From NCBI RefSeq assembly GCF_000485595.1, contig NW_014578569.1, positions 1-20,829 of the forward strand: a stretch of DNA of 20,829 nucleotides. The letters run 5' to 3'. Source of the stretch: Priapulus caudatus. Lineage: Eukaryota > Priapulida > Priapulimorpha > Priapulimorphida > Priapulidae. This document shows positions 1-9,400 of this stretch, one piece after another (position 1 is the stretch's first letter; every line of letters begins with the position of its first letter). Position numbers and translations under genes: made by a program. The notes beneath the pieces are model-generated. The model did no database searches. It saw only the letters and a list, made by a program, of their open reading frames with translations, and was not told the DNA's origin.

Positions 1-900
1 CGCTGGATATGGTATACTTGTCTTGAACTCGTAGAGAGAATGAATGCGCACGAAACACCATCAGCTGATGCGGTAGCAATGATTGCATGTGCATTTACTG
101 TTTTGATTTTTTCTAGGCAAGTAAAGTGCATTGTTTCTTGTTCGATTGACATTCTCAGGGAATCTGCTTCCAGTAACCTACGACGTTACATCGCACACGC
201 GCGCGGTACCACGCACACGCGGGCAGGCGCACACGCATATGGCAACGCCACTTTTACAACACAGTTATAAAAGCAATCAGCAGAGCCGTAATCAGTTAGC
301 GCGTAATCATGCGTGTACGTTGTCGCAAGATCTCTGTGTGAGCATGGATGTCTCGGACGCGATAGGCCCTAGCGGCCTCTCTCGTCCGGAAACGGTCGGC
401 GTGGCCACGGCCTTCATTTTTATGGTGGCCGAGGCGGGCCCCAACCTGACAGTTTCAGGTGGCACGACGCCGTTTCAGGTTGGCATTGGTACCGGGCCAC
501 AGTTAAGCTCCGAGCGCCCTGGATTGTATATTAATCTACTGCTTTGATCATTATCCTCTGTCACCTTCATTTCATTCAATGGCTTCGTTCTAGATTACAT
601 TCTTTCATCCAACAAAGCCAACACTAGCACAAGATTAATAAAAGAGTTGGAATCGGATTGTAATAAATAAATTATATTTCTGATTTTTTTATTTCTGGAT
701 TCTCCTTCATTTCCTTAGGAGATTCTAATCACATGTTACCTGCATATTTATGCACAAAATTATCATCACATCCGATCAACCAATCATAGCAAATTTACTT
801 TGTAGTAGTAGCACGTATTGTGGGAGCCCTCAGACCCTGACCGACCTGTTTCCGTCGGCAGAAAACACTTCTCGCCACGTGTATAGTAGAAAAGAGCAAG
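1..900. other. Intergenic, partly GC-rich; no supported gene
   Basis: About 340-520 is CG-rich with short repeated motifs (TTTCAGGTGGCA, TTTCAGGTTGGCA). The longest frame (131-547) shows no domain or splice context. The rest is AT-rich with no recognisable feature. Confidence 0.5.
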
Positions 901-1817
901 GTAACTTGTGCGCGTACCGTTAGGGTACCTGTATGTTGGAGTGCTGTTGTTTAGTTGTTTACTATATATATATAAACCAGAGGGTAGTATAACCAGACCT
1001 TTACTCTACCATACGATCCGTCACGTTACACACCACAAATGTTGTGTGTTGCTAACCTTTTGTACCGCCTCCATTGAGAATTCTATTGGAGCGCTATTTC
1101 AAATAGATAGACTCTACTTTTGCTGCGCGATTTCAACCACTTTTGATGAGGCGCGATGTCTGGATGGCCCTGCCCAATTTCGGTTCGTGTGCGCGGTGTC
1201 GAGCGGCGGCGCCGTTGCGATTCGCGCCCTTAAAATTGGACAAGCCTGGATGACATGTTTATTATTAAGATTCTTGTAGTGTACATTATGAATAGTTTGG
1301 AATACAGTGAATAGCCTCAAATAATTCCCAGGAGTGGGGCTGCGGATTTTCCCAGATGCTTATTTTCTCATCATTTGGCACCAATATAGGACGATAGTGT
1401 GTACTGTTCTTGAGCTGTATTCGGTCACTGTCACTGTGCTAACCTTGATACTAAAATTAGTTAGAGATAATATTCGCTATCGTATTGGCTGTTAAGTTGT
1501 TAATCGGGTTGGCACGAGCTGCTCTGCCTGCTGCGCTTGTATCAACCATTGAGCTATTTTTAGAGCAGATGGGCTCGCAAAGGGTTTTAATGTACCTTAT
1601 TACCTGACACATTAGAAGCACTTATGTATAGTAATAATATGGTATTATTCGGCTCTGTTTTTTGCAATTCGTCGGTTCGCACACTGACAGCTGCCATTTG
1701 CGTGCAATGCTTTTGCTGACCGATGCAACCGCATGCCTTTGATCTGCGAGCCGCCATCTATCGGAATTTTATTCACTTGTTTGAAAGTGGTTGTTTTTTT
1801 GTTGTAGAAATAGACGT
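901..1817. other. Unassigned intergenic sequence
   Basis: A short ATATATATATA run at about 962-974 and a CG-rich stretch at 1125-1235. Frames here on either strand are short and domainless. No gene or element end is seen. Confidence 0.5.
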
Positions 1818-1908
1818 TTATGTATAGGGACGTCTTTGCTATGCACAATGAATTATCAGAGCAGAACACCAGACACCAGATGAGCCCTGTCGCTCTGCGG
1901 CACTTGTT
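1818..1908 (+). repeat. Dispersed repeat, copy 1 (inverted partner at 20367-20455)
   Basis: About 90 bases containing GCAGAACACCAGACACCAGA and CTGCGGCACTTGTT match the complement of 20367-20455 with a handful of substitutions and small indels. Similarity stops at both ends, so this is a short interspersed repeat or the end of one. Confidence 0.75.
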
Positions 1909-2364
1909 GGACGTTTACATATCCACAATTGTGTTGCCACCCTGAAAAAGTTGCACATTCGCCAATTTATTTTGCACGTTACAGACCGAGGCCTAATCAC
2001 AAAAAACTGGACTGGAAACTTGAGAAATTTGGATAAACTTACTGATTACCAAAATTCTGAACTACCAGAATCGATCGCGGACTACCAGATTACAAAATCT
2101 AGTACTCGTATGCAGGGGGAAAATTATAATTTATTTTTCGGGGGCTACTTTTCAAGCTCGCGTGCATGAAAATAGCACTCTAAAATTTGGTTTGCATTGA
2201 ACTCTGCACATTTACGGGGGCTCTTTTTGGCATTTTTCCCGTGTATTTTTTCCACTGCTCGTATGACTACCAGACTCATACTCATAGTAATGTTTATACT
2301 GGCATTAGAACATGTTCTATTTTCGCCAACTAGTTTCTATCGACCAGTTGCTCGCGCGACGTTT
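1909..2364. other. Unassigned sequence
   Basis: AT-rich with no domain, element end or splice-supported exon visible. Confidence 0.4.
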
Positions 2365-2453
2365 GAGTTTACACTGCCGATTTCTGGTTGTGTAGTTGGG
2401 AAGTTGGTCCAATCTGGCAATTTGACAACATAAAGTCGGTAGTGTAAACCCAG
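2365..2453. repeat. Imperfect inverted repeat, possible mini-MITE
   Basis: GAGTTTACACTGCCGATTTC at the left pairs with GTCGGTAGTGTAAACCC at the right, extending to GTTGT/ACAAC with a few mismatches around a roughly 33-base loop. It may be a short hairpin element; no target duplication was found. Confidence 0.45.
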
Positions 2454-3039
2454 CTTTAGGTTGGGTTCTGCGCGAACTGACTGCTTGAGAGCAGCTAAGT
2501 GGTCCCCTTTTCCCTTTAACTAGCCGAGTATGGATGACGGCTGCATATTTTCACAGGGTCTTTATGCATAACTTTCAACATAGATTATTATTAATTAACC
2601 TATTAATATGTCTGGTAGGTGGCGGTAGCAGGATGGTCGGTATGAATCTTTATAAATTATGTGAATAGGCTTGGCCGATTATCAGAATATTACAAGGTCT
2701 TGATGCTTAGTTGAATACCCACTGCATCAAAAGAGAACGTGATTTTAATGTTTGATTAAACCCATTCATTGTGTCAAGGAAGGTGAGCCAATTTGCCAAC
2801 TCTTTCTAGGGCAATTTTCTGTCTTTGGTGTTCTGTGTATATTTTGTCAAGATATTCATGTTAACAAGAGGTTGGCAATATGGTTAAAATAAAACGTTTG
2901 TAGCTCATCACAGGTTTGTATGGGGTTTTCAAAGGCATTTTTATTCGTGGTTAAACGGCGAACTGACAGTAAAGTAGAGAGAATAGTTATGACAGGGAAT
3001 GCAATTTTTCTTAGAATTAAAAATGTTTTGACTTTTCAG
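2454..3039. other. Upstream region of the zinc-knuckle/KH gene
   Basis: Expected to hold the promoter and any 5' non-coding exon. The only signals seen are a donor-like AAG|GTGAGC (intron start 2783) and the acceptor ttttgacttttcag ending at 3039, which would define a 257-base 5'UTR intron. No TATA box is evident. Confidence 0.35.
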
Positions 3040-3053
3040 TACATAGAGCAACT

Positions 3054-3123
3054 ATGAGTGGCTGGGGTGAAGAATGGAATCGAGATGGAGGGGGAAGGCG
3101 TGATGATCGTGGAGGGGGATATG
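3054..3123 (+). CDS. Coding exon 1 (Gly/Asp/Arg-rich start)
   Basis: Encodes residues 1-23 plus the first base of a Gly codon. It is followed by a strong donor, ATG|GTAAGT. The upstream acceptor ttttcag ending at 3039 implies that transcription starts further left, with the exon running 3040-3123. Composition ([12 protein letters not shown]) is RGG-like and probably disordered. Confidence 0.8.
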
Positions 3124-6100
3124 GTAAGTATTCATGCTATATTGAGTAACCTTTATAAGACATATTTGTTTTAAAAAACAGTTCTAGTACTAGCAGCACT
3201 AAATATATGCTCAAATGCTTACCTGATGAAAATCTGTGAAATTAGAATTATTTACCTTTTGCTGCATTCTATGTAAAGTGCTTATTTTGGAAATTGTATC
3301 AGCCGCAAGTGTTTGTTTACGTTGGATTAATGCTGCTTGATGTGCCATTTTATAATATCCCAATAAACCTGATTAGCATAAAATTGTGTTTACAAAACTC
3401 GGCAATACTGAAATTCAAATATTCCAAGATTATTTGGGTGCCACCGTTTTTTACACATGCACGTGCCATCTCGAGTCCACCTGGGTTATTAAATATTTGA
3501 ATATGTACATGCATTTTAACACTGCGTATCCTGAAGTTTGTCTCTTCCTTTCATATTCTACATTGGCTAAAGAAAATTATCTCTAAAATGTCCCAACTTG
3601 CATCGTAATGGTGTGTCAATGTCATGTGACGTCATGCTAGGTCACAATGCAGCAAACCAAATATAATGGCGCCCGCCACTAGTAGAAGGCTCGGACACAT
3701 TTATGTTTACCTAGATCAGGTAGCTACTTATTTATGTGCATTTAAGCTTGAGCTATGGTGGTGTATCTAGATCTACCTGTTTTCCCCACAGGCGGTGGTG
3801 GAGGAGGTGGTTCTAGGGAGTGCTACAAGTGTGGGAAAGATGGCCACTTTGCTAGAGAATGTCCAAATTCAGAAGGCGGTGGAAGAGGCGGCGGCGGCGG
3901 CGGCGGCGGCGGTGGCAGGGCATGCTACAAATGTAATGAGGAAGGCCACATGGCAAGAGATTGCCCTCAAGGTGGTGGCTATTCTAGAGGTATGATACGT
4001 GTGCTAACATTAATGTGGTCAAGAATTCTTTCTCAAAAATACGAAACCTTCACAAGGAACAGCTGAAATATTCTTTCTGTGTGGAGTAAATGCTATGACT
4101 AGCATATCTCGTAGAATTCCCAATGTTGAGGGTTTTTCGATTGCCACTGATCCATTACAGTTATTAATCTATTGAAAAAAAACCATCCATAATTTCATCT
4201 GAACCAAAATAAAGATGGAAAACTTTGTTCTCTTATGTTAACCAAATGCTTCCATCCCGTTTGCTCCGAAATCATAAAATGCATTCTAGCTCAATACTTT
4301 TTGCATCATAGAATATACTGCTATGAAAGACTCATATGTATGTTTGAATTGCAAAATTGAACACCAAAATGGTCTCCCTAACCATTATATAGACTCTTCC
4401 AAGACAAGAAGTTCCTACTTGTGAGAAGGAGCAAGGACTTACTTGTTTGGAACATATCTCAGGCATGAGACATTTCCGCCGTTCGGTGAATTTCCGGCCA
4501 TTTTAGAACTCCAGATACCATTTCTGAGATCAGTGTAAATTCGAGAAGAAATTTTTTTGGGGGGGTAAGAATACCTCCGTGGTCTCTGACGATCGCGTAC
4601 ATGTGAACACACTGTGACTCGGTAACTATCCGGAGCGCTTCTACTCGTATCATTGTCTTAATGTATGCTTGCTAACATAATGATAAGAGCAGGGTACGGC
4701 CAAACTTTAGTTGGCATTCAAGAAACGTGCGTGGGATGTTCGGACGCACAGGTTCCTGAATCCAGTAGCAGCGTTGCCATACCAAAAATCAATAAGAAGT
4801 GGGTGGAGCTTACTTTTGGCCAGTGGTAATAAACCTTGCATTGTGTTGGCCAGGGTTTATTTACGTGCACGGGTCGTGCAGCACGCTCACTGTTCACGTG
4901 CGCTAGGTTGTGGAGTAATTCGCACATCCCCTCGCATTTCACGTTTGGATGTAAACACATGGTTCGCACAGTCCTTGAAAAGTCCTTGAATTTGAGGGGA
5001 GTCCTTGAAAAGTACTTGAATTTAGTAAATGTTGATTTTGTGCTTGAAAAGTGCTTGAATTTCATTAAAATGTCCTTGAATTTTTAGAAAGAATCCTTGC
5101 CTGTAATAAAAAGGAATTTTGTACCATCAATAATGTGCAAACCTCAATAAAAATTGCGTTAAATGAGCTTAAAAAGCTATAGACAGTTAAATGATGATCA
5201 TAAATTACAGTAAGTCAGTAAAATCAGTCAGTAAATCAAGGTATGATGTAGAAGTGACAGTGTTTAGAAGGGTTTATTAATGTGATCCAGGTAAGTTTTA
5301 GAGGTGACATGCAGTGATTAAGAATGGGGTTATTAAATTAATCCAGGTATGTTTTGTTCTGTATATGAATTCCGATAAAATGTCCTTGAAAAGTCCTTGG
5401 GAAATTTTTTAGTCCTGTACGAACCATGAAACAATAAAGTATCACTGGTAGTTAACAAACGATCAGTATACTGTTTTAAAATAATATTAAGAAGATTTAT
5501 GTACTAATATATCATGTTGAATTATACAGTAAATAATAATAATTGTCTCAAGTTTTAACACACATAATAAGGCCAAAACAAAATATAGGTGTGGTTACGG
5601 TTTCCCGACCGACCCTATTTATTCCCAGCGACCCTAAACATTTTCAGTTTTAAAAATTTAAAAATTTAAAAATTTTATTAAAATTTTTTTCAGTTCCTGC
5701 TTCAAAAGGCATAACGCACATCCTTCGGACATGGTTCATAAATTTTATATTTCAAGAAAATAAAATGTTTTCCCTACCTACCTACCCTATTTTTTTCCGG
5801 CATGTAACAGTAAGGCGAGAATTTTTTATTTTGTTGGTTTACAGATCCGCCGACCCGAATTTTCAAGAAAAACGGAAAAAAAAAATCTGTATTTTTTTAT
5901 TCCCGCCGACCTTTTCTCTAAGAAATATGAATTAAAAAAATTTAAATGTAAAAATCAAAAACATTTCATAAACAAATAGTTTATAATAAAAGTAAAAATA
6001 ATTACAAGTTGAGTTTTGTTTTCATTTAGTTTTCTTAAAATACTTTAATATCATGTATAACAGTATCACTGTATTTTGACTTGTTTGATCTGACAAAACA

Positions 6101-8756
6101 ACATTTTTTATTTTTTATTTTTTTTTACTTTACCGAGTCAACAACAACAACAAAAATTCTGTAAACCAACAAAATAAAAAATGGTGGCCTAACCACATAT
6201 ATTTTGTTTTGGCCTAAGTCACTGGCTGCAAAGCACGTCGTATTACTTACTAGCCATGCAAATGGCAGTACAGCCTCGTCGCACCACTGGTTTAACCGTG
6301 TCATATTGTTTTTTACGTTTGGAAAAACTATATACATTTTATACAGGGTATAGCTAAATAAAAGCTTCCCTACGTAAGAGCTTGTATGTCTACAAAATAC
6401 ATTTACTTTTGACACACTCAACACAGACGGAATTCCCCAGTGCCTTTCAAAATTTTACAGTAGGTAAATTTTACATAATTTTCCCCTTTTCCACCAAAAA
6501 GTGTTGCTAGTTGTAAGCTGATTGTAGTACCCTGAAATGGCTCTAGATTGCATCTCAGAGCTTATAATTTTCAAAAATGTTCTGTTTGGGCATGCCCTCA
6601 GTCAGACCCTCCTAGAAGTTCCCCCCCCCCTTTCTCTCTTTTTAGCATTTGTCTGTCTCATGCCTGATATCTGTCTGGTTTGGATCACTTGTTCCTGATC
6701 TGCCCAATCATATTGCAAACATGCCTCCACCAGGTCCCACAATTTTGATTTCATAATATACTATGTGATTTTATACCACTTCATCTGTATATGTGGCTAA
6801 AAAGTCAGTCAATGTTGTGCTGAAGCAAAAAGTGGTTTACTGTAACGATCCACCGAAATCGAATCAGATCATGATTCTCTTCCCTCGATCCGATCCTCAA
6901 TATTTTTTCCTGTATTTTCGATTCGATCTAATTCGCTCCAATTTTTAGACTGTACTAGCTGGAACCCGCGCTAAGCGCGGGCTTAGTGACTGTGATGCAT
7001 GTGTTACCAGTAGTGTTATGTGTAAGGTGTTATATAGAGAGTTTAGTTGTTGCACATGTTTTTTTTATGGTTGAGATGTCAATAGAAATACATGTACAAT
7101 CATGCTTACACGTAACACATTAACCATTTGTTTGGCAAGTACACAGTGAAATACACACACACACGCACGCACACACAAATGTTTTATTGTATGCTATGTA
7201 CTGGTTGATGATACGGACTCCAAAGTTAGAATATAGATAGATCTCATTGGGCTGGTTGAGCTGACAGCTCGCTGTTCACGACACCCGCACAGCTTTGAAT
7301 AGCCGGAAATCTGAAATAGGTGATTGACGACCGGCCCCCGATCCGATATCTGCTGTGATGAAATTGAACTTGTACATCTCATATCGAAAACTATGCCAAA
7401 ATACTTACTGAACATTTAACTTCATTATTACATGCATTACTTACATTATTGGGCTTAGCAAAGTCTCTGTGCATGCAGCAACAAACAGCATGTGTTGCAT
7501 TAGCAAGGCAAAGATAGTCCTATAGCGCCCCCTATTTTCAGGCAATTCTTTACCTTTTTTTTCTTTCTTCTTTTTTAAGACCGAACAAACGGTTTTCAAC
7601 CGAGTATAGTTTAGAACCCATTCCGTGTATTCATCGATCTCTTCTGTGAATTTGGCGCTATTTGGATCCAAACTGACGGAGCCTTTCATTAACATACATA
7701 CATACATACAACATTCGCCATATTATAGTAAGATGCATCGGCCGAAGTGTGTATGAGACGTGTGCTCTGATTGGTCAGTAGTCACGACTCGCCAATCAGC
7801 TAATCAGCGGCTACAACACATCGCTAACACGTTGTTTACAGGGCTCGAGTTTGAGAACTACACCGTACAGATTTATTATTACTTATATTTGTCACTCTTA
7901 TTGCATTTGGTGACTGTGACTCCATGAATCTCTGTTTATTATTTTAAGTTTCTGATCACTTTGACGCTTAATTATTTTTTGGCAAATCATTGTCCAGTAG
8001 GCCCAGTACTTAATTGACCTAGTATGTCTACCTACTATCAATTTTATCACTCTTTGGGGAGGATGTGCCCCGTACTTAAGTATGGTATTCTTTGACTTTT
8101 TATTCGACCTACTAAGAGGTAATGTTTGGTTATAATTGGGTCCCTATATTCACCATTAGTATCCATTGGCAATTTCTCATATTTTCTAGTCATTTGACCT
8201 ATTACTGTTATTATTTTAATTATCCTCTTAAAGTGATTTTGTTATTTAAAATTAAGAAAAAGCATGAACGTGATAGTTGGTAAAAATGGTTGGTTAATAA
8301 CACTTCAATATTTTGGGAATCGAATCGCGAGGCTAATATAGAGATACGGATCGAATCGAGAGGTATGTGTATCATTACAGCCCTAGTGGTAATGGATTAG
8401 TGCTAACTTTACCGTTGCTCAGTATTATTATATTGACCTATTTTTAATGTTTAGGTGGAGGTGGAGGCGGAGGCGGAGGCTTCAGTAGAAATAGCGGAAA
8501 TGATGGCGGAGCAGCAGGTCCTATGATCACCATGATGGTCAACAATAGAGATCTGGGACGTATCATCGGAAAAGGTGGATGCAAAATCAGAGAGCTGCAA
8601 GATAACTCAAGCGCCAGAATAAACATTCGCAAGGATGATTCAGATGGTAGAGAAACACCAGTGGACCTTATTGGGAGCCCTGATTCTACATGTATGGTAA
8701 AAGGCATGATTGAAGAGCTTTTGCAGTTAAATACAAGAGGTTATGGAGATAGTTAA
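3054..8756 (+). CDS. Zinc-knuckle/KH-domain RNA-binding protein, three coding exons
   Basis: Joining 3054-3123, 3792-3989 and 8455-8756 gives 570 bases: 189 codons plus TAA. Residues 1-23 begin [13 protein letters not shown] and are Gly/Arg/Asp-rich. Zinc knuckle 1 has C34, C37, H42, C47 and knuckle 2 has C68, C71, H76, C81 (CX2CX4HX4C), separated by a ten-Gly run. A second Gly run (90-98) leads to a KH domain at about 113-180, with the GKGG loop at 128-131 inside [14 protein letters not shown]. Knuckles of this type and KH domains both bind single-stranded RNA or DNA, so a post-transcriptional RNA-binding role is inferred. Both introns are phase 1 (G|gtaagt...cag|GC; G|gtatga...tag|GT). The ATG lies 15 bases after an acceptor-like cag (3037-3039), and AAG|GTGAGC at 2780-2788 could end a 5' non-coding exon. 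It could be a relative of helicases carrying such an N-terminus, but no helicase exon is visible and the stop precedes a normal poly(A) signal. I assign no name. Confidence 0.85.
3124..3791 (+). other. Intron 1 of the zinc-knuckle/KH gene
   Basis: 668 bases, AT-rich, GTAAGT...CACAG. No transposon ends are seen. It contains a perfect CRE-type site and a GGCGCC-containing stretch near its 3' end (annotated separately). Confidence 0.78.
3627..3634. promoter_or_regulatory. Perfect CRE/ATF site TGACGTCA within intron 1
   Basis: TGACGTCA sits inside the near-palindrome CATGTGACGTCATG. About 35 bases downstream is ATAATGGCGCCCGCC, which resembles a YY1-type promoter motif. An ATG at 3755 is open and in frame with exon 2 across the intron boundary. 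An alternative internal promoter is possible, but the motifs are short and may occur by chance. Confidence 0.35.
3792..3989 (+). CDS. Coding exon 2 (two CCHC zinc knuckles)
   Basis: The acceptor is ttttccccacag and the donor AGAG|GTATGA. The exon is 198 bases (66 codons) and phase 1 at both ends, so it could be skipped without breaking the frame. It carries [15 protein letters not shown] and [15 protein letters not shown], split by a run of GGC codons near 3891-3920 that encodes polyglycine and is a likely length-variable trinucleotide repeat. Reading through the donor would add about 25 residues and stop at 4064-4066, giving a knuckle-only product if the intron were retained. Confidence 0.85.
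4959..5427. mobile_element. MITE-like element with repeated CCTTGAAAAGT units
   Basis: The left end ATGGTTCGCACAG matches the inverted right end CTGTACGAACCAT at 13 bases with one mismatch. Just inside the left end the unit GTCCTTGAAAAGTCCTTGAA recurs three to four times with small changes (4972-5085), and a copy lies near the right end (5380-5400). No transposase frame is present, so it is non-autonomous. No convincing target-site duplication is seen, so the superfamily is unassigned. Confidence 0.6.
5571..6214. mobile_element. Harbinger-type MITE with TAA target duplication
   Basis: The 644-bp element is bounded by inverted ends starting GGCCAAAACAAAATATA and continuing with GTGGTTA on both sides. 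TAA precedes it (5568-5570) and follows it (6215-6217). A 3-bp TWA duplication with GG-starting inverted ends is the signature of the PIF/Harbinger superfamily. A second internal inverted pair (ATTTTGTTGGTTTACAG at about 5830 and its complement at about 6160) lies within it. The interior is AT-rich without a transposase frame. Confidence 0.72.
6955..6981 (-). mobile_element. Helitron-like 3' terminus
   Basis: On the minus strand a hairpin (CCCGCGC, loop TTA, GCGCGGG) is followed after six bases by CTAG and then T. A GC-rich hairpin just before CTRR with a following T defines Helitron 3' ends. The element would extend to higher coordinates. Its 5' TC end is not certain; one candidate is the GA/T step near 8272. 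No Rep/helicase frame is present. Confidence 0.55.
7154..7179. repeat. CA/CACG microsatellite
   Basis: A run of CA dinucleotides interrupted by CG steps. Confidence 0.8.
7441..7707 (-). CDS. Possible exon or captured gene fragment, unidentified
   Basis: A minus-strand ATG frame of 88 residues contains [19 protein letters not shown] and a lysine-rich run (KKKKEKKGK). Near its stop the sequence reads AATAAT|GTAAGT, a strong donor (7444-7439), so the last codons may be intronic. Upstream on the same strand, CCAAT-type boxes occur in both orientations at 7770-7796. It lies on the strand of the nearby Helitron end, so a captured exon is one explanation. No family is recognised and it may be chance. 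Confidence 0.25.
   Translation of the reverse strand: MYVCMLMKGSVSLDPNSAKFTEEIDEYTEWVLNYTRLKTVCSVLKKKKEKKGKELPENRGRYRTIFALLMQHMLFVAACTETLLSPIM
7770..7796. promoter_or_regulatory. Inverted pair of CCAAT-type boxes
   Basis: TGATTGG and CCAATCA face each other about 15 bases apart, upstream of the minus-strand frame that starts at 7707. Suggestive of a promoter only. Confidence 0.25.
8455..8756 (+). CDS. Coding exon 3 (KH domain, C-terminus)
   Basis: The acceptor is tttttaatgtttag. The exon starts inside a Gly codon, continues with GGA/GGC/GGT codons (residues 90-98), then a short S/N/G linker and the KH fold. Visible KH hallmarks are a beta strand (MITMMV), the helix-loop-helix [15 protein letters not shown], beta strand ARINIRK, a variable loop (DDSDGRET), beta strand VDLIG and the last helix ([13 protein letters not shown]). 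The protein ends LNTRGYGDS followed by TAA. Only one KH copy is present. Confidence 0.87.
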
Positions 8757-9030
8757 ACTCTGATGCTTGACACTCTGAAAAAAAAAATTTTGCCACCAGA
8801 AATTTATTTCTTCTGGCCCAAAATGAAAAGTGGTAGCCCAATTTTCCATTGGTATTTTTTTGGTTAAAATATAAATCATAACCATAACGACACATAGTAA
8901 TATGATACATCATACCTGTATGTATTGTGTATGCAGTATTTGTATAGATGTGGCGCCAGCAACTTGTATGTATTGTATTTGGTGATATGGGCCAGTGGCC
9001 TTCTTTACCTGAATAAAGAAAATTTGAACC
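8757..9030 (+). other. 3' untranslated region of the zinc-knuckle/KH gene
   Basis: AT-rich sequence after the TAA, ending about 15 bases past the first AATAAA. The exact cleavage point cannot be seen. Confidence 0.6.
9012..9017 (+). terminator. Poly(A) signal AATAAA for the plus-strand gene
   Basis: AATAAA within CCTGAATAAAGAAAA, 256 bases after the stop codon. It faces the minus-strand poly(A) signal at 9064-9069, so two convergent transcripts would end within roughly 50 bases of each other. Confidence 0.6.
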
Positions 9031-9063
9031 ATAAGTTACTACACACAACACGATTTGTCTTAT

Positions 9064-9069
9064 TTTATT
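9064..9069 (-). terminator. Poly(A) signal AATAAA, minus strand
   Basis: The reverse complement of TTTATT within ATTTTATTC; it follows the stop of the acidic minus-strand frame. Confidence 0.4.
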
Positions 9070-9079
9070 CAATTCCTCG

Positions 9080-9400
9080 TTACTCTTCAAACCGAAACAG
9101 TCCCTCACTACACATGGCCATGTAAACTCTGTCTTCTGTACTGTAGTCGGCGTCATTGTCAGGTTTGGTCTGCACAGGTTCCATTGGCACAATCTCCTCA
9201 GGTTCAGTTGGCTGTGACTCGAGATCAGCCTCATCTTCCACAAGTTGGGCTGCGATCTCGTTGTTCACTGCCATTGCTGCTTTTGTTATGGTTTCCCGGT
9301 GGGCAGTATCCATGTACAGTGGCCTCCTCTTAAACCCGGTCTTGACGATTGGCAGCCCGGATATCCGCGCAAAGCGCGAAAAACGCCGCGTAGCAGCACA
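9080..9400 (-). CDS. Possible terminal exon of an unidentified convergent gene
   Basis: An open minus-strand frame of 107 codons ends ..GLFRFEE and TAA at 9082-9080. The part from the Met at 9313 is acidic (EDEADLESQPTEPEEIVPME) and looks non-random. The frame stays open upstream (GLPIVKTGFKRRPLY) to a stop at 9401-9403, so the protein would begin in an exon outside the part I can define. AATAAA lies only 11 bases beyond the stop (9069-9064). No family is recognised and no clear acceptor was found. It could be a gene end, a captured fragment or chance. Confidence 0.35.
   Translation of the reverse strand, partial: CAATRRFSRFARISGLPIVKTGFKRRPLYMDTAHRETITKAAMAVNNEIAAQLVEDEADLESQPTEPEEIVPMEPVQTKPDNDADYSTEDRVYMAMCSEGLFRFEE

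Larger units (their letters stand above)
6837..8384. mobile_element. hAT-like non-autonomous element with nested insertions
   Basis: The left end ACTGTAACGATCCACCGAAA and the right end (reverse complement AGGGCTGTAATGATACACA) are similar, and each is followed inwards by GATTCGATTCG-type repeats, typical of hAT ends. AGGGCTGTAA is well kept only on the right; the outermost left bases have drifted. AGTGGT flanks both sides (6831-6836, 8385-8390), a partial target duplication. The interior contains a Helitron-like terminus, so the 1.55 kb is probably a small hAT copy enlarged by later insertion. Confidence 0.5.
3990..8454 (+). other. Intron 2, transposon-filled
   Basis: 4465 bases from GTATGA to TTTAG. 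It holds at least three separate mobile-element remnants plus a Helitron terminus, all annotated separately. 3990-4958 and 6215-6830 carry no recognisable element or gene; the latter has a poly-C run near 6619-6630. Confidence 0.75.

Noticed and set aside
131-547. 138-residue plus-strand frame
   Set aside because: No recognisable domain, no splice signals or poly(A) signal in place; spans CG-rich low-order repeats.
6125-6424. 99-residue minus-strand frame
   Set aside because: Starts at TTG and runs into the Harbinger-type inverted terminal repeat; no domain.
7441-8384. CRISPR or other bacterial array
   Set aside because: No regular spacer-repeat pattern here or elsewhere, and the window is clearly eukaryotic.
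8686-9243. 185-residue minus-strand frame antisense to the KH exon and 3'UTR
   Set aside because: Lies mainly antisense to a supported 3'UTR and overlaps the better acidic frame; no domain.
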